DNA of 64,000 bases, from NCBI RefSeq assembly GCF_022354825.1, contig NZ_CP031168.1:1365501-1429500 (forward strand), in the 5' to 3' direction. Position 1 is the first letter of the stretch, and every line of letters starts with the position of its first letter. The DNA is from Paenibacillus sp. H1-7 (GTDB lineage Bacteria; Bacillota; Bacilli; Paenibacillales; NBRC-103111). Below the pieces are notes generated by a model that saw only the letters and a program-made list of their open reading frames with translations, ran no database searches and was not told the origin of the DNA. The translations under genes and the position numbers were made by a program. Positions 17,480 to 26,165 of the stretch are shown here, piece after piece.

Positions 17480-17496
17480 ATACCCCTCTGGGGTAC
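17480..17496. promoter_or_regulatory. CsoR operator, box d
   Basis: ATACCCCTCTGGGGTAC, 72 bp beyond box c and 207 bp upstream of the plus-strand esterase. It may serve a second csoR promoter or bring the divergent esterase gene into the copper regulon. The 342 bp between csoR and the esterase hold no other recognised feature. Confidence 0.75.
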
Positions 17497-17702
17497 CATC
17501 GGATTTGCCTTAAATGGGTCCGGATCGGCGTCATGATGTAAAAGGAGGCAGGGTCATCGGTCGGCTGAATGCGAATGGGATTCCTGCGGCCGTTATTTCG
17601 TATGTTTTTTAAGATGGATGGAAATGGAAAGTTATGTTACGATATGAGGAATTTAGGGTGATGAAAATATCTGATCTTGCGAAAAGAAAGGAGCAACCCA
17701 TC

Positions 17703-18365
17703 ATGCCCATCGTATCCGGAAAGCTGCATAAAGAGATTCGAAAGACCGTAAGCATCGGTTACCAGCTGTTCTTACCTGCATCATATGAGGAGCAAATGGA
17801 CAAGAAGTGGCCGGTCATTTTGTTTCTTCACGGCATCAAGAAGCGCGGCGAGGATATTCATATGCTGGATCATTACGGGCTTGGGTGGATGGCGGACAAG
17901 ATACCCGGATTTGAATTCATCGTAATTTCTCCGCAATGTCCGTCTCTGTCTTCATGGCCGATGGAGCGGGATGCCGTTCTCACGCTAATGGATGAGGTAT
18001 TTGAGACACACCGGGTTGATCGCGAGCGGATATATTTGACCGGCTTCAGCTTGGGAGGCCATGGGGCTTGGGATTTGGCCGCTTATGCACCGGAACGGTT
18101 CGCAGCGACAGCGCCAGCGGCAGGATGGTTCGATCCGGAAAAGGCCGTGCTGCTGAAATCGATGCCGATATGGGCGTTTCATGGCGAAAACGACGACGTC
18201 GTTGAGATAGCGAGGGACAGAGCAATCGTAGATGCACTAAAAGAGCGGGGCGGAAACGTCGTGTTTACGACCTATCCCGGCTTACAGCATCAAGTGATGG
18301 ATGAAACGTACGGCAACCTGAAGCTGTACGAATGGATGCTCAAGCATACAATTAAGCGCATGTAG
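17703..18365 (+). CDS. Predicted esterase/peptidase, alpha/beta hydrolase (COG4099-like)
   Basis: 220 residues. The hydrolase core shows ILFLHGIKKRG near 39, the nucleophile motif GFSLGGHGAW near 118, an acid in FHGENDDV near 160 and a His in GLQHQVMDE near 199. No signal peptide. ATG 17703 follows AAAGGAG by 9 bp; ATG 17661 and 17634 are in frame upstream with weak sites. Family knowledge: dienelactone-hydrolase-like or phospholipase/carboxylesterase activity; substrate unknown. The gene diverges from csoR with a CsoR-type box between them, raising possible copper control. Confidence 0.87.
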   Translation: MPIVSGKLHKEIRKTVSIGYQLFLPASYEEQMDKKWPVILFLHGIKKRGEDIHMLDHYGLGWMADKIPGFEFIVISPQCPSLSSWPMERDAVLTLMDEVFETHRVDRERIYLTGFSLGGHGAWDLAAYAPERFAATAPAAGWFDPEKAVLLKSMPIWAFHGENDDVVEIARDRAIVDALKERGGNVVFTTYPGLQHQVMDETYGNLKLYEWMLKHTIKRM

Positions 18366-18440
18366 TCTTGGTCAATAACCTTACAATCTGCAGGGATCTT
18401 CCAGATGAGTCAACCAGGCAAGCAATCACATATGGATAAA

Positions 18441-18487
18441 AAAAACCATGTCCAAAATGCTTGAAGCATCAGGAACATGGTTTTCTT
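18441..18487. terminator. Bidirectional terminator between esterase and lplT
   Basis: AAAAACCATGT (18441-18451) pairs with ACATGGTTTT, enclosing an inner ATGC-TTGA-GCAT hairpin, with A and T runs on both sides. It serves the convergent esterase and lplT genes. Confidence 0.8.
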
Positions 18488-18519
18488 CTGTGGGGCAGCG
18501 AGATGTCCGTAGGACACCG

Positions 18520-19734
18520 CTAAGGCTGGCGCTGCACGTTCATCGGCCGAATGCGAAGGCCCAGGTAGATCAGGAATACAAGCATGATCAGCCCTTGAAC
18601 CATGATCGCCATCGAGATCGAGACTCCCTGCTCAACGATCACGTAATACACGCAGGAGCCGACCAGCATTAATATGTTTTCAATAAAATTTTGTACTGCG
18701 ATCGTCTTCCCCGGTCCGACCAGGCTCATGCCTTCCTCCTGCAGCACTGTGTTCATCGGAACGATAAAGACGCCGCCCATGAAACCGACCGCCAGCAGGA
18801 AGACCACGGCAACGGCTGTGTGATGAAACCAGGGAAAAAGAAAGATCAAGGCCAGCATCATGATCCCGTATCCGATAGATTTGTAGAAGATACGAAGCTG
18901 GATCAACCGTGGCGCAAGAAACGCTCCGATAATGATGCCGATGGAGGTGGTGGCGAGGATCAGAGATACGCTCATATCGTCAGGGCGAAACCCTAGCGCC
19001 ACTGGGATCCAGGCCAGAACGGCGGTGCGCAGTACGGCGGAGCTCATCCAGAAGGCTCCGGTACCCACTAAGGTAAATTGGGTTTTCGGATGCTTCATCA
19101 AGATCGCCACACTGCTGAAAAAGTGCCTTGCCTCCGCTGCGAAACGAATGGTCGGGTCGCCTTGAGTCCGCGGGATGAGCAAAGTGATAGCCGTTGACAA
19201 TGCGTACAGCACGGCACAGATGACGGTTGATTGCACCGTAGACGTAGCTGCGACAATAGCGCCCCCTCCGCCGATTCCGGTGAGAATGGCCAATATCGTA
19301 TAAGCCTCGATTCGCGAGTTAGCCTTGAACAGCTCCTGCTCGGAGGTTGTCAGCTCGGGCAGGATGCCGTATTTGGCCGGAGAGTAGACGACAGCGCCGA
19401 TCCCGACGGTAAAGTAGCACAGCATAAGAGACCAGATGCTGGAATGATCGACGATCAATAGCGATGTGATCCCGATCCATTTGATCACATTGCCGATGAT
19501 AAGCACGACGGCTTTGGGCATTTTGTCGGCAAAGGGCCCGACCAGCGGTGCAAGTAAAATGTACGGAAGGAAAAAAGCAATCGTAACGAGCGCCAAAGAT
19601 TCCGGCGAAAATCCGTTATGCGTGAGCAGGCTGGCAATGACGAGCAACGACATGTTATCGGCAAAGGCCGATAAAAATTGCGTGATATAAAGGGAGGTTA
19701 ACGCTCTACGGTTTACGACACTGTCCCTGTTCAT
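18520..19734 (-). CDS. lplT: Lysophospholipid transporter LplT-like (MFS)
   Basis: 404 residues with 12 hydrophobic segments. The stretch GAVVYSPAKYGILPELTT then FKANSRIEAYTILAIL closely follows E. coli LplT as I recall it. Family knowledge: LplT flips lysophospholipids inward for re-acylation by Aas. The start overlaps the stop of the aas-like gene by ATGA, so the two are coupled, the same pairing as in Gram-negative bacteria. A terminator follows. Confidence 0.85.
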   Translation of the reverse strand: MNRDSVVNRRALTSLYITQFLSAFADNMSLLVIASLLTHNGFSPESLALVTIAFFLPYILLAPLVGPFADKMPKAVVLIIGNVIKWIGITSLLIVDHSSIWSLMLCYFTVGIGAVVYSPAKYGILPELTTSEQELFKANSRIEAYTILAILTGIGGGGAIVAATSTVQSTVICAVLYALSTAITLLIPRTQGDPTIRFAAEARHFFSSVAILMKHPKTQFTLVGTGAFWMSSAVLRTAVLAWIPVALGFRPDDMSVSLILATTSIGIIIGAFLAPRLIQLRIFYKSIGYGIMMLALIFLFPWFHHTAVAVVFLLAVGFMGGVFIVPMNTVLQEEGMSLVGPGKTIAVQNFIENILMLVGSCVYYVIVEQGVSISMAIMVQGLIMLVFLIYLGLRIRPMNVQRQP

Positions 19735-21869
19735 GCTTTTGTCTCCGTTTCTTCTTGAGATGAGCCGGATTCGGCCCGTTGTTTCAGCGCAACGTAGTCT
19801 GTTTTGCCGCTGCCGAGCAGCGGCAGCTTCTCGACGGCGACGATCCGGGACGGCAGCAGCAGCGGCGAATATCCGTTGGCCGCGATGTAGGACTTGAGCT
19901 GCGGCAGAACGTAGCCGTTCCCCGTAACGTACAGCACGATGCGCTCTCCTTTGCGCTGGTCCGCCACGCTGACGGCGGCCAGCTCCAACGCCGGATCATT
20001 GTAGCAGGCGGCGGCCGTTTCCTCGACAAGCTGCAGCGAGATCATCTCGCCTCCGACCTTGGCGAAGCGCTTCAGCCGCGCCTTGATCGAGAGAAAGCCG
20101 TCGGCGTCCTCCTCGACTACGTCGCCGCAATCGTACCAGACCGGGCAAGGGACGAACCCTTTGCCATGTATGAGATAGCCTTTCATGACGTTCGGCCCAT
20201 GAATATGCAGGCTTCCGCCGGTTTCGATACCGGGAACCGGCACAATGCGGCTGCGGATGCCCGGCAGCAGGCGGCCGACCGTGCCTTCCTTGTACGCGAG
20301 CGGCGTGTTGATGGATACGACCGGAGACGCTTCGGTCGTGCCGTAGCCTTCCAGAATGCGGATGCCGAACTTGCGGCTCCACAAATCCCTCACTTCATCC
20401 TTCAGCTTCTCGGCTCCCGTCACCACATATCTCATGGAGTGAAAATCATACGGGTGCGCCGCCCTGCCGTATCCTGCGAGGAATGTTGAAGTGCCGAGCA
20501 GGATCGTGGCGCTGCGGTCGTACGCCACTTCCGGAACGACCCGGTAATGCAGCGGGCTCGGGTACAGCATCACCGGCATGCCGGTGAGCAGAGGGAGCAG
20601 CGTACCGACCGTCAGCCCGAAGCTGTGGAACATCGGCAGCGCGTTGAACATTTTATCCGACGCGGTGAAGTCGAATACGGTGCGGGCTTGCTGGATGTTC
20701 GCATACAGCTGCTCGTGACCGAGGACGACGCCCTTCGGCTTGCTTTCGCTGCCGGAGGTGAACAGGATGAAGTCGCGGAAACCTTGCACCGCTTGCTTGC
20801 CAGTCATCCAGTCGATGAGGCCGATGAGCTGATCGGTCCGGCTTACCTCATCCTTTACGTCCTCCAGATAGACGATGCGGCACTGCTTCGCCAAGGAGGC
20901 GACGGTCGATTCGAGCTTCGCCTTCTCGACGAATTGGCGCGAGGTCAGGACGGTGCGCAGTCCTGCGGTCTCGCAAGCGTCCCGGAGGCTTTGCTCTCCG
21001 GACGAGAAGTTCAGCATCGCGGGCGTGACGCCGATCCGCATCAGCGCGAACAGCGCGATCGCATGCGCGGCCGTGGTCGGCAGCATGACGCCCGCGGCGT
21101 CATGCCCTGCAAGCAGCGGCTGCAGCTTGCGAGCGAATACATAGGAAGCTAGCACGAGCTTCCTGTAGGTCAGCCTCTGCGAGAGATCCTCGCAGATGAC
21201 GGTACCCCAGCCGCTGCGGGAAGCTTGCCGCAGCAGCTCGTCGAACAGGTTGACGTCCGACTTCAACCTGCTTTGCAGCAGCTGCTCTTGCAGCGCGAGC
21301 CGGATTTGATCGGCGGCAGCTTCCTTCTGCCGCTTCATGGACACGTTCGGCTTCGGATTAACGACGAACGCGTCGCCGATGGCAATGTCAATCTCGGGAA
21401 ACCAGACCGTGCGGATTTTATGGCTGATGTACGAAAATTTCGAGCGTTCCGCTCCATTGATGGCGATAGGGATGAGGCGAGCTCCGGTCCGGAAGGCGAT
21501 ATAGCCGATCCCGCTGTATATTTTCATCAGGCCGCCGGTCGTTGTGACCCTTCCTTCCGGAAACAAGACGAGAGGAACGCCGCTTTGGACGGTTTTGACC
21601 ATCGTTCTTACGGAGTAAGGGTTCAATGGGTCTACGGCTATATGGTTGCGCAGCCTGAGCGCCCAGCGGAACCGTCTGGCGATATTCGTATTGACGACAA
21701 AAGCGGCCTCTTCCGGCAAATAGAGCGCCAGGAGCACAGCGTCGAGCAGCGAGACATGGTTAGGCATCAGGATGGTCGGCTGGCGGAAGTCGAGCTTTTC
21801 CAGACCGGATATTTTCAATTTGAACAACAGGGTGGACAACGCTTTTAGAACAGCGACCAGGACGAGCAT
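19731..21869 (-). CDS. aas: Bifunctional acyltransferase / acyl-ACP synthetase, Aas-like
   Basis: 712 residues in two modules. The acyltransferase module (about 1-200) has NHVSLLD near 37-43 (the H-x4-D catalytic motif) and FPEGRVT near 101. The AMP-forming ligase module (about 215-700) has LFTSGSESKPKGVV near 367, EGYGTTEASPVVS and a C-terminal GSGKTDYVALK with the adenylation Lys. This is the Aas layout of 2-acyl-glycerophosphoethanolamine acyltransferase fused to acyl-ACP synthetase. An AGAGGAG site precedes ATG 21869. It is coupled to lplT and probably salvages lysophospholipids at the membrane. Confidence 0.88.
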   Translation of the reverse strand: MLVLVAVLKALSTLLFKLKISGLEKLDFRQPTILMPNHVSLLDAVLLALYLPEEAAFVVNTNIARRFRWALRLRNHIAVDPLNPYSVRTMVKTVQSGVPLVLFPEGRVTTTGGLMKIYSGIGYIAFRTGARLIPIAINGAERSKFSYISHKIRTVWFPEIDIAIGDAFVVNPKPNVSMKRQKEAAADQIRLALQEQLLQSRLKSDVNLFDELLRQASRSGWGTVICEDLSQRLTYRKLVLASYVFARKLQPLLAGHDAAGVMLPTTAAHAIALFALMRIGVTPAMLNFSSGEQSLRDACETAGLRTVLTSRQFVEKAKLESTVASLAKQCRIVYLEDVKDEVSRTDQLIGLIDWMTGKQAVQGFRDFILFTSGSESKPKGVVLGHEQLYANIQQARTVFDFTASDKMFNALPMFHSFGLTVGTLLPLLTGMPVMLYPSPLHYRVVPEVAYDRSATILLGTSTFLAGYGRAAHPYDFHSMRYVVTGAEKLKDEVRDLWSRKFGIRILEGYGTTEASPVVSINTPLAYKEGTVGRLLPGIRSRIVPVPGIETGGSLHIHGPNVMKGYLIHGKGFVPCPVWYDCGDVVEEDADGFLSIKARLKRFAKVGGEMISLQLVEETAAACYNDPALELAAVSVADQRKGERIVLYVTGNGYVLPQLKSYIAANGYSPLLLPSRIVAVEKLPLLGSGKTDYVALKQRAESGSSQEETETKA

Positions 21870-22086
21870 TCGAAATCGACTCCTCTTCGGTTGGACTAGC
21901 TTTAATACCAGGTGCTAATCGTTGTTACTTGTATTGTAGCTGTAAACCACGCCAAAGAAGAGTACTAACTTTGTATAGTACCCAGGCTGTTGATACATTG
22001 GCTTTACCCAAACATGCCAATGTGAGGCTAGAGGCTATCTCCAGGAGGAGCGTGCCCATCCGCTGGAGAGCGTGGCCCAAGTTGAT
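21870..22086. other. Upstream region of aas
   Basis: No gene seen. It should carry the aas-lplT promoter on the minus strand and runs into the repeat element at 22087. Confidence 0.4.
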
Positions 22087-22267
22087 TCGGACCGTAGATC
22101 CGCTATTTTACCCAAAATGGTTCTATTTGCAGGGTGATCGGACTACAGATCCTTTATTTCGCAAGAAACCGTCATTTTTACCGCTAAAATGAGCAAATAA
22201 CGGACTCACGGTCCGATCGCCCCTCCAAAACAGCGTCATTTCAGGAAATAACGGATCTCCGGTCCGA
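22087..22267. repeat. About 180-bp imperfect inverted-repeat element, copy 2
   Basis: Direct units at 22087 (TCGGACCGTAGATCCGCTAT) and 22136 (GATCGGACTACAGATCCT), then inverted units at 22195 (AAATAACGGACTCACGGTCC) and 22245 (GAAATAACGGATCTCCGGTC). Spacings within pairs are 49 and 50 bp, as in copy 1. Shorter degenerate pieces (GGTCTGAAAGACTCCG, TGTCCGATAGATTC) continue to about 22335. The 260 bp from the element to the S66 peptidase stop hold no gene. Confidence 0.85.
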
Positions 22268-22529
22268 AAGATTCCGCCGCCGGTCTGAAAGACTCCGCCT
22301 TCTGTCCGATAGATTCTGCTCCAGCCCAATGTCCGACGGGAACCCTTGTGCCAAAAGGTTTTGAACCAACAAGTAAAAAGGAATCGATAGCAGCAACCGG
22401 AGAGGGGGATTCCCCATCGTCTCTTGTTTGATGCGAAAGGATAACCGGGAGCTAGTGCCGCGCCAGTCATATAAGTACGTGCGTGCGAGAGGCGGTCACG
22501 ACTGCCCGATGCGCCATCCATATGCTCGC

Positions 22530-23456
22530 TCAGCTTACCGTCGGCTCGACAACCGTCAGAGTGGGAACGGGGCTTTGCGTGTCCATGCTGATTACGGCGC
22601 CGATAGGAACCGTCGCCTTATACATGCCGTGAGCGGAGGCGAGACCGGTTAACAACGGCTTGCCCAGGGGAACGATGAATTCGCTGATGAGATCGCTATA
22701 CGTCTTGCCGTAGGAGACGGGGCAGTTCGTGCACTCTCCCATGACGATGCCGACGCAGTCATTCAGCTTCCCTGCCAGCTTCAACCGGTTGATCATCCGG
22801 TACACTTTGTTGATGGGCTCATGCGTTTCCTCAAGAAACAATATTTTACCTCGGGTATCGATTTCATACGGAGTGCCTAACGTATCCAGCAAAGAGGAGA
22901 GGTTGCCGCCTACGAGGGGGGCGGTCACTTTACCGGGAACCAGGCCGGTGAGCGGGATGTCCGGAGGGTTTTGTATCGATTTCGGAACGGCGGTTGAAGA
23001 CACCATGCCGAAAAATTGATTGAAATTGTAAGGCGGGGCCTCGGCGCGGAAATCGATCAGCATCAAGCCGGAGAACGTCAGCAGATTACTGAACAAATAC
23101 AGCGTGTTCAGCAGCACCGTAATATCGCTATAACCGGTAACGATTTTCGGGTTTCTTGCGATCACCCTGTAATCCAGATATGGCAAGATTCCGGCAACGC
23201 CAACACCTCCGCGGGCCGGGAGGATCATTTTGACCTCCGGATTGATGATCATGTTCATAAAGTCGGCCGCCCGCTGCTGGTCCGTACCGGCAAGAAAGCC
23301 GTTGCTGGCGTACACGTAATTTCCAACGACAACCGTAAAGCCCATACTTCGCAGCATCGTGATGCCGTTGTTGATGTCGGCGGCGGGAAGCGGGCTGCCG
23401 AGCGTGACGAGGCCGATCGTATCTCCTTGCTGCAGAAGAGGCGGATGAATTGCCAT
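22530..23456 (-). CDS. Serine peptidase S66 family (LD-carboxypeptidase / MccF-like)
   Basis: 308 residues, usual length. The Gly-rich nucleophile segment is TGYSDITVLL (Ser about 110). Also seen are LVGGNLSSL, LFLEETHEP (acidic member) and a C-terminal His in LASAHGMYK, the Ser-Glu-His set of S66 enzymes. The segment before the nucleophile is ARGGVGVAGILPYLDY, where most relatives have ARGGYG. Family knowledge: LdcA trims peptidoglycan tetrapeptides and MccF cleaves microcin C-type adenylates; both are cytoplasmic. No signal peptide. Monocistronic on the minus strand. Confidence 0.92.
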   Translation of the reverse strand: MAIHPPLLQQGDTIGLVTLGSPLPAADINNGITMLRSMGFTVVVGNYVYASNGFLAGTDQQRAADFMNMIINPEVKMILPARGGVGVAGILPYLDYRVIARNPKIVTGYSDITVLLNTLYLFSNLLTFSGLMLIDFRAEAPPYNFNQFFGMVSSTAVPKSIQNPPDIPLTGLVPGKVTAPLVGGNLSSLLDTLGTPYEIDTRGKILFLEETHEPINKVYRMINRLKLAGKLNDCVGIVMGECTNCPVSYGKTYSDLISEFIVPLGKPLLTGLASAHGMYKATVPIGAVISMDTQSPVPTLTVVEPTVS

Positions 23457-23534
23457 TTTGCTGCTCCTCCCATCCAGGCACGTTTATATCATCTATATGC
23501 GGAGCAGCAGGGAAATACGATCATGCCGGAGCGC

Positions 23535-23561
23535 TAAAAGAGTACTGGAGTTCCAGAGTAC
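23535..23561 (-). terminator. Terminator of the germinant receptor operon
   Basis: On the minus strand GTACTCTGG...CCAGTAC is followed by TCTTTT, starting about 12 bp after the stop of the last ger gene. Confidence 0.65.
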
Positions 23562-23572
23562 GGGGTTTACCC

Positions 23573-24688
23573 CTATGCGCTTCCAGACTTCGTGTTGCGC
23601 TTGAGCGAGATCCTGATCAGCATGACGGCGGACAAAAGGAGCGGAATCGCGATTTGAAAGATCGGAAATACCTTCAAACTGGTCGTGAGTCCTAATGAAA
23701 TGTGATAGGTGTAGTTGGGCTCCAATAAAGCAACGGCGAAAATGACGGCTCCCGTAGGCAGCACCCAGAGCTTATAGCGTTTGCCGGTTAAATGGGACAA
23801 GGCTTGAACTGCGCAATAATAGAAAGCGCTCATCTTAATAAACAGACCGACGTAAATGAGCAGCGTCACGAAAACATCGACTCGTTCAAACACGTCGGCT
23901 ACGGAAATTAGCTGAGAAGCTTGCAGTAATGGAAGCGCGGCCATGCCCGCCAACGTCGGACCGAGAATGACTAAATTCAGTATATTGACAAACACAAGGA
24001 AGATGGCGACCAGAACGTAAGCCAAGACGGACGTTTTGACCACCACCTTTTTCTCTCGCACCATCTGCCAGAACATCAGGAAGACGATCATCTGTCCGAA
24101 CGGGAAGGAGACAATATCCGGAAACGATGCCTTCAAAATGGGCAGCAGACCGTTCTCCATAACGGGACCGAGACGCTCGAAATGGACGAGATCCCCGAGA
24201 AACAAGAGGAGGAACAAAATACCGTAGCTGACCAAAATAACCGGAAGCAGAATCTCCGCGATCCGGAAAAATACCTCCACGCCTTGATACACCCCATAAG
24301 CTGCGATGAGAATAACAATCAGCATGATGACAACTATGGGTGTTTGCGACAAAATCGTTACCGATATCAGCTCGCCGAAATCCCTTACGTTGCGCATGGA
24401 TTCGTAGCCGAAATAGACGAAATACGACGCACCAAAGATGGAGCCGATAAACCGCCCGAAGTATACGTTCAATATTTGGATCAAATCGCGTTCCGGCTCT
24501 TTGCTCTGAATCCACAGGAACAGGCAAAGAAGAAGCAAGCCTATCACGGCGCCCATCAGCATCGCAAGCCACGCATCCTGGCCTACCTTGCTTCCGAAGA
24601 AGAAGAGCGGCGTGCTGCCGATTTCGAACAATATGATCACGAAGGTAAGCTGTGTAGCGGATATTTGCTGCCGTGTCCCGTCGGTCAT
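23573..24688 (-). CDS. Spore germination permease-like B subunit (second GerB)
   Basis: 371 residues with ten hydrophobic segments and the amino acid permease-like layout of GerAB/GerKB proteins (ISATQLTFVIILFEIG, GQDAWLAMLMGAVIGL). Family knowledge: B subunits bind germinants in the spore inner membrane within an A-B-C complex. It is the fifth gene of the operon, 5 bp after the small D-type gene. The operon already has a B gene at 26166-27266, so this is a second, clearly different B subunit. Confidence 0.93.
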   Translation of the reverse strand: MTDGTRQQISATQLTFVIILFEIGSTPLFFFGSKVGQDAWLAMLMGAVIGLLLLCLFLWIQSKEPERDLIQILNVYFGRFIGSIFGASYFVYFGYESMRNVRDFGELISVTILSQTPIVVIMLIVILIAAYGVYQGVEVFFRIAEILLPVILVSYGILFLLLFLGDLVHFERLGPVMENGLLPILKASFPDIVSFPFGQMIVFLMFWQMVREKKVVVKTSVLAYVLVAIFLVFVNILNLVILGPTLAGMAALPLLQASQLISVADVFERVDVFVTLLIYVGLFIKMSAFYYCAVQALSHLTGKRYKLWVLPTGAVIFAVALLEPNYTYHISLGLTTSLKVFPIFQIAIPLLLSAVMLIRISLKRNTKSGSA

Positions 24689-24693
24689 GAGCT

Positions 24694-24930
24694 TTAGTCA
24701 CCTCCCAGCCATTCGTCCAGCAAGCGTCCGACCGGATAAAATGCCGCATGAATCGGGGCGATGATATTAAAGAAGGGCCATTGGTACAGCTTCGCCAGGC
24801 TTAAATAAGCGCACCATACGACGATGGCGGCAAAGCACCAGCTGTCCCGTTTGCTTCCATGGGCGAGCATTGGACGTATTCCCCGATAGAGGAAATAGGC
24901 GTATACTGCCAGCACAGCGGCCCCTCTCAT
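24694..24930 (-). CDS. Small two-helix membrane protein, GerD-subunit-like
   Basis: 78 residues with two hydrophobic segments (AAVLAVYAYFLYRGI and FAAIVVWCAYLSLAKLY) and a C-terminal amphipathic part. ATG 24930 follows a GAGGAAGGA site; a longer in-frame version would run back into gerC. It sits 7 bp after gerC and 5 bp before the second gerB. Family knowledge: small two-membrane-segment D proteins lie beside many GerA-type operons and tune germination. This one matches by size, topology and position, not by a diagnostic motif. Confidence 0.8.
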   Translation of the reverse strand: MRGAAVLAVYAYFLYRGIRPMLAHGSKRDSWCFAAIVVWCAYLSLAKLYQWPFFNIIAPIHAAFYPVGRLLDEWLGGD

Positions 24931-24937
24931 GATAGGA

Positions 24938-26161
24938 TCATCCTTCCTCGTCTTTTGTAATAGCTTTGAACGATTTGGTACTGAGACCGATGCGCGACAT
25001 CGTAATGTGAACCTTCGTTTCGATTTCAATGTCCTGAAATGCCGAATCCCATTGGTTACGCATCGTTTTCCAGTCCTTCGGAAATTTCCGGTGGATAATG
25101 TCTGCAAAGCCCAATATATCTACATGCAGACGCCGTGTAGCCTTCCATGACGTTTCCACCATGGTTTTGATCTGATTTTGCAGCTGCTTCTCCAGCTGCT
25201 TCACAACATCAGGCTTATTAAGCTCAAGCGGACAATCGGTTTCGAGAAGCATGCCGTTGCCTTTGATATTGATCTCCATAACAAAGCGGCCGTTCACTTT
25301 TTTAGGCACAATCTTTGTCTTGGATGTATCCAATCGATACGAGGAGTTATAGTTTTGTCCATCCGACGGCTTGCAGGCAAACGGCAGGACCGACGATTTT
25401 ACTTTATTCGTAATCAGAGACACTCCAAGGCTCTCGTTTCTCGTCAGCCACCCGGTGAGCTTCCCGTCCTTGATGACGCCGAGCCTGCCCAATTTCAACA
25501 CGGAAGTGACGCTGGTGTGGCTTAAGTCGTTCATCGAATCGACCTTTTTCGTCCCGCTGATAATAATTTCGGGAATCACCGCCCCTTTGGATGCGCTCGT
25601 CATGCCCATAGCCAGCTCATACAGCATGATGCTTGGCAGTGTGGAGGAATAGCGGGCCTCAATAGCCATTATTTCTCTTAAGCCTTGTCCTGGAATTTTC
25701 TCCAAATGCATCATCTGCTGGAGGACATCTCGGGCGTTTTCGGTTGTAACGAGCACGTTGACGGTCTCTCTCGCGTCGGGATTGCGAAAATAAAGATCGA
25801 CGATCTGATTCAATCCGCCGCTGCGGGCTACTTGCTCGCTGATAATGATCACGCTGTTGTGAGCGAAAAAGAGCCAGCGAGGGCTCTCGAAGTTGCTGTT
25901 GGAAACGGCTTCCCTGATCGTTTTGCCGCGGGAAGTATGGACGGCTATCGGAGATTGCGAAGTGCCGCCGCCAACGGTTCCGACACCGGACGAAATGGCG
26001 GACGGGATGACGACCTGGAACGTGATCATCCATTCGCCATTCTCGTAATCCATGGCTGTAGCCGACGTGATGGAAAGCTTGTTCAGTTCGGTACGGTTCC
26101 AGCAGGCCGTAAGGCATAAGCTTACAAGCGTAAGAACAAGGAGAATGGCTGGTTTGCGCAT
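24938..26161 (-). CDS. Spore germination lipoprotein, Ger(x)C family
   Basis: 407 residues. The lipoprotein signal peptide ends at SLCLTAC-WNR, the usual GerC start (CWNRTELNKL). The body follows the three-domain GerC layout, with EISEQVARSGGLNQIVDLYFRNPDAR-type sequence in the N-terminal third and a long helical C-terminus. It is anchored on the outer face of the spore inner membrane as the C subunit of the receptor. It begins 4 bp after the first gerB. Confidence 0.95.
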   Translation of the reverse strand: MRKPAILLVLTLVSLCLTACWNRTELNKLSITSATAMDYENGEWMITFQVVIPSAISSGVGTVGGGTSQSPIAVHTSRGKTIREAVSNSNFESPRWLFFAHNSVIIISEQVARSGGLNQIVDLYFRNPDARETVNVLVTTENARDVLQQMMHLEKIPGQGLREIMAIEARYSSTLPSIMLYELAMGMTSASKGAVIPEIIISGTKKVDSMNDLSHTSVTSVLKLGRLGVIKDGKLTGWLTRNESLGVSLITNKVKSSVLPFACKPSDGQNYNSSYRLDTSKTKIVPKKVNGRFVMEINIKGNGMLLETDCPLELNKPDVVKQLEKQLQNQIKTMVETSWKATRRLHVDILGFADIIHRKFPKDWKTMRNQWDSAFQDIEIETKVHITMSRIGLSTKSFKAITKDEEG

Positions 26162-26165
26162 GCTG

